A stretch of DNA of 64,000 nucleotides from Zwartia vadi. GTDB lineage: Bacteria; Pseudomonadota; Gammaproteobacteria; Burkholderiales; Burkholderiaceae_B. The notes under the pieces are model-generated. The model had not been told where the DNA came from. It searched no databases and worked only from the letters and a program-made list of their open reading frames with translations. Below are positions 61,511 to 64,000 of this stretch, piece by piece; position 1 is the stretch's first letter; the number at the start of each line of letters is the position of its first letter. Both the position numbers and the translations under genes were made by a program. Location of the stretch: positions 59,673-123,672 of the forward strand of contig NZ_JAUHHE010000012.1 of assembly GCF_030410375.1 (NCBI RefSeq), written 5' to 3'.

Positions 61511-62785
61511 ATGAAGCTCATCATTGGATTCGATTCTTGGACGACAGGGTCGCATCATTATGAAAAACTAGTCTCTGCTTTTGAGAAAAAAGGCTATCAA
61601 TTACTCTTGATTCATATTGGGTCTTGGGGGCATGATAAAAACCGCCCCACAGAAGAATATATTGGTCAATTAAAAGTCAGAGATATTAGTTATTATGCGG
61701 ATCAAAGCTTTTCAGGTATTTTGAATAAAGAAAAACCAGAAGCTGTTATATTTTTGTCTACACGTGCCTTTGCGCACCAAGCGTTTAATCGCTACGCTAA
61801 TCATTTAAATATCCCTACCGTTCATCTTGCACATGGTTTAGTCGGTGTCCAGGTGATTAGTGCAGACGATCCGGCCTACAAGACAAATTATCGTTCGTTA
61901 TTTTCGATTTGGACGCGGCGCATTGGTAAAAATGTGACCAAATTGATGCCTTGTTATATGCGTGCCCTTATTGACACCAAGGCCACTCCCCAAGATTGGT
62001 TTGCCTTTGGCAAAGAGTTATACGATAAAGCATTCGCGAGAAATAATAATAATATCCTCGCGCCGCTCGATGCTAAAACGACGATTGGATTGGTCTACAC
62101 CAAGGCAGACATTCCTTTTTTTCGTGACGGACACCATCTCGACGAGAAGGATATTTATATCGTTGGCAATCCTGACCTCATTCGTTTTGATTTGCAAAAG
62201 GAAGATTTTGGAATTGGTTTAGATCAATACTCGACTGATCATAAAGAAATTATTTATATTGATACTGCGCTTATACAAGCGGGATTGGTTTTTCACGACG
62301 AGGCAGAGTATGTCGGTCATCTCGCGAATACGCATCGACAGCTTGCCGAGCAAGGCTACCAAATGATCGTTAAGTTACATCCTTCACATGTAAATACGGG
62401 TGTTCCTGCCGCGCTCACCCAACTAGGGATCGAGATTTGTCAGAATGCTGACTTTGTCAGTCGACTCAAAAAGAGCACGGCCGCAATGGTAGAGCCTTCT
62501 AGCGCGGCCATGATTCCTGCCTTAATGGGTAAACCATTATTGTTGGTTCAGTATGATAAGTTTACTGGCCAACGTTACGGAGCTGTCCTCACAAACTATC
62601 CTCGAGCAAGATTTTTACAACAGGTTGGGGATGTGGCTAGTCTTTTAGAGGCTGAGCAAAGTGAGCTGAACCCGCAGGCATTTCAAGATTGGTTTGATGA
62701 TAATTCTGGACCCTTGCCGGCACATGCTATGCCTGATCGAGTTGCTGAGACTGTGGTGCAGACGGTTGAATTGAAAATCAAATAA
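61511..62785 (+). CDS. Candidate GT-B glycosyltransferase, possibly a pseudaminyltransferase
   Basis: A 424-residue protein with no family that I recognise with certainty. The N-terminal half is a Rossmann-like domain opening LIIGFDSWTTGSHHYEKLV. The C-terminal half carries a KLHP motif (288-291) and EPSS (328-331) before a GKPLLLVQYD strand. Sialyltransferases of GT-B fold use an HP motif and an S/T pair to bind CMP-nonulosonates, so these two motifs support a CMP-Pse transferase. It directly follows pseI (26 bases) and is AT-richer than the Pse operon. Alternative: a CDP-glycerol-type transferase with a similar fold. Confidence 0.6.
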   Translation: MKLIIGFDSWTTGSHHYEKLVSAFEKKGYQLLLIHIGSWGHDKNRPTEEYIGQLKVRDISYYADQSFSGILNKEKPEAVIFLSTRAFAHQAFNRYANHLNIPTVHLAHGLVGVQVISADDPAYKTNYRSLFSIWTRRIGKNVTKLMPCYMRALIDTKATPQDWFAFGKELYDKAFARNNNNILAPLDAKTTIGLVYTKADIPFFRDGHHLDEKDIYIVGNPDLIRFDLQKEDFGIGLDQYSTDHKEIIYIDTALIQAGLVFHDEAEYVGHLANTHRQLAEQGYQMIVKLHPSHVNTGVPAALTQLGIEICQNADFVSRLKKSTAAMVEPSSAAMIPALMGKPLLLVQYDKFTGQRYGAVLTNYPRARFLQQVGDVASLLEAEQSELNPQAFQDWFDDNSGPLPAHAMPDRVAETVVQTVELKIK

Positions 62786-62796
62786 ATGTTTTAACT

Positions 62797-63813
62797 GTGA
62801 ATAAAAATAACTTTGATAGTGTGCGAGTTGGACTTGCTATTATTGTAGTGTTTGCTCACATCGCCGCACTTACCGAAATTGACGAATTTAAAATGTTTCA
62901 AAAAATATTTAATTCGGATTTTGCGGTCAAAGGATTCTTTGCCATTAGCGGATTTCTTGTTGCTCAAAGTTTTTTATCAAGCGATGGAATAAAGGACTAT
63001 TTAGAAAAAAGAATCCGGAGAATTTACCCTGCATACTTCGGGGCTATTTTACTGTGTGTTGCGATAGGGGGGTATGCCTCCACGCTGCAACTTCACGAGT
63101 TCATGACATCAGCTGTCACTATGAAGTATGTGCTGTCAAATTTAGTTTTTTTGAATTTTTTACAATCCACGCTCCCCAATACATTTGAGTCAAATCCAAT
63201 TCAAGCAATGAATGGATCCTTATGGACAATTAAAGTAGAGGTAATGCTTTATTTTTGCATTCCTCCGATGATTTATCTGTTTAGAAAGTTTGGCTCAATC
63301 AAGATTTTCACTTTAGTATTTTTTATGAGTACGGCGTGGGTGTTTTTCTTTTTATACATATTTAAAGGAAGTATTGGTGCCGAATTATCTCGGCAATTTC
63401 CAGGGCAACTTGCTTATTTTGCTTTTGGAACATTTTTGGCTATCAATCAAAAAGTTCTATCGAAATTAAAGTTAATCACAATCACATCTCTAATCCTACT
63501 CTTTTTAATCAATAATACTTACCTGAAAATTTTAATTGATCCTATTGCGTATGGTGCAGTTGTGATTTACATCGCAACATTAAAATTCAAGATCATCAAT
63601 CTTGGAAAGTATGGTGATATTTCTTATGGCATATATCTATTTCATTTTCCAATCATTCAGCTACTTGTGTTGATTGGAGTCTTTAAATTAAATCTGTGGG
63701 TCGGCGTGGCATTAACTTTAAGTCTTACAATTTTTATTTCTTTGATTTCTTGGCATCTCATTGAAAAGCGATTTTTAAAAAGAAGCTCACACTACCTCAT
63801 GGCAGCCAAGTAA
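62797..63813 (+). CDS. Acyltransferase family 3 (OafA-like)
   Basis: A 338-residue integral membrane acyltransferase with about ten helices. The N-terminal NNFDSVRVGLAIIVVFAHIAAL contains the conserved His21 in the first span, and FAISGFLVAQSFLSSDGIKDYLEKRIRRIYPAY is the typical next segment; the C-terminal part has YGDISYGIYLFHFPIIQLL. Such enzymes O-acetylate surface sugars, probably one in this glycan. It starts with GTG; no Shine-Dalgarno sequence is evident. It is markedly AT-rich, unlike the Pse operon, which suggests a separate origin. Quoted motifs are fragments. Confidence 0.88.
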   Translation: MNKNNFDSVRVGLAIIVVFAHIAALTEIDEFKMFQKIFNSDFAVKGFFAISGFLVAQSFLSSDGIKDYLEKRIRRIYPAYFGAILLCVAIGGYASTLQLHEFMTSAVTMKYVLSNLVFLNFLQSTLPNTFESNPIQAMNGSLWTIKVEVMLYFCIPPMIYLFRKFGSIKIFTLVFFMSTAWVFFFLYIFKGSIGAELSRQFPGQLAYFAFGTFLAINQKVLSKLKLITITSLILLFLINNTYLKILIDPIAYGAVVIYIATLKFKIINLGKYGDISYGIYLFHFPIIQLLVLIGVFKLNLWVGVALTLSLTIFISLISWHLIEKRFLKRSSHYLMAAK

Positions 63814-64000
63814 ATTCTGACACAGTCAACACTCTATTAGTTTGCGTCTTAGAGCAATTATTAGTGCGACACCTGAGGTTCCCTCTGTGTTTCGTCTACC
63901 AAAGGGATAGGTTCATGCTACCAGCTTTTCTTTTGGTTGCTGACTAAGCCAACGGTGCAGGTAATTGTTTGGCGATAAATATCCGAGAGTTGAATGCTGC
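63814..64000 (-). mobile_element. End of an IS3-family insertion sequence, boundary unresolved
   Basis: The 3' part of an IS3-type transposase gene starts at 63913. The inverted-repeat end of the element should lie in the 99 bases between the acyltransferase stop and this position. I could not identify the repeat without the other end of the element, so the true left limit is uncertain. A TG dinucleotide start near 63867 is one candidate. Confidence 0.5.
63913..64000 (-). CDS. IS3-family transposase (OrfB integrase), C-terminal fragment
   Basis: The last 87 bases read on the minus strand encode QHSTLGYLSPNNYLHRWLSQ, then QPKEKLVA and a stop at 63915-63913. This is the usual C-terminus of the DDE integrase of IS3-family elements, where the conserved H-S-x-L-G-Y-x-S-P motif precedes the end. 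The rest of the gene and of the element lies beyond the window edge. The element points towards the polysaccharide locus and marks its likely boundary. Confidence 0.8.
   Translation of the reverse strand, partial: QHSTLGYLSPNNYLHRWLSQQPKEKLVA

Overview
The window looks like a chromosomal segment of a betaproteobacterium. I infer Burkholderiales, perhaps near Alcaligenaceae, from the run FmdB-like zinc ribbon, DUF502 membrane protein, aspS, endonuclease/exonuclease/phosphatase protein and ClsB-type phospholipase D. I cannot fix a genus from the sequence alone. About 9 kb of ordinary, GC-richer housekeeping DNA is followed by about 55 kb of visibly more AT-rich, mosaic surface-polysaccharide genes. 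The window ends inside an IS3-family transposase gene.

Layout. (1) 1-9.3 kb: the tail of a GMC oxidoreductase, an amidase, fmdB/DUF502/aspS/EEP, a small toxin-antitoxin cassette next to a truncated HTH-like gene, clsB, and an EamA exporter. (2) 9.5-26.5 kb: a polysaccharide locus of the ABC-transporter type. It holds gmd and rmd (GDP-D-rhamnose), a ManC/AlgA-type bifunctional enzyme, wzm/wzt, a WbdD-like methyltransferase with a coiled coil, several GT4 glycosyltransferases including an 845-residue tandem one, a WecA/WbpL-type initiating transferase and an O-antigen-ligase-fold protein. The gene set resembles the Pseudomonas aeruginosa common polysaccharide (D-rhamnan) locus. (3) 26.4-35.7 kb: a large GT-C-like membrane protein, ugd and UDP-xylose synthase, GtrA, a Wzz-like protein, a second ligase/polymerase-fold protein and an SGNH-type protein. 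(4) 35.8-53.4 kb: a second initiating transferase, the SxtJ / DUF5989 / carbamoyltransferase trio, a flippase, a third ligase/polymerase-fold protein, a UDP-N-acetyl-L-fucosamine pathway (fnlA/B/C with a WbuB-like transferase), two further glycosyltransferases, a methyltransferase, an asparagine-synthase-like amidotransferase and an unusual fusion of a Gfo/Idh/MocA-type reductase to a FAD oxidoreductase. (5) 53.6-63.8 kb: a compact pseudaminic-acid operon, pseC-pseF-methylase-wbuX-wbuY-wbuZ-pseG-pseH-pseI, then a candidate nonulosonate transferase and an acyltransferase.

How they fit together. The locus appears to encode at least two glycans. One would be a GDP-D-rhamnose-based chain exported by Wzm/Wzt and perhaps capped by methylation. 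The other would be a Wzx/Wzy-type chain with L-FucNAc and a pseudaminic-acid derivative, possibly amidinated, methylated and carbamoylated. No pseB lies in the Pse operon, but the FnlA enzyme 6 kb away makes, by family knowledge, the same UDP-4-keto sugar. One dehydratase may therefore feed both the FucNAc and the Pse branches.

The most notable items are the Pse operon interleaved with a sugar-amidation module, the two-enzyme fusion at 51.6-53.4 kb, the candidate pseudaminyltransferase at 61.5 kb, the 49-residue DUF5989 gene at 37.4 kb, and two 22-bp inverted repeats that overlap promoter elements (toxin-antitoxin cassette at 5.8 kb; divergent promoter region at 35.7 kb). No rRNA, tRNA or CRISPR array was seen. 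No gap between genes exceeds about 225 bases.
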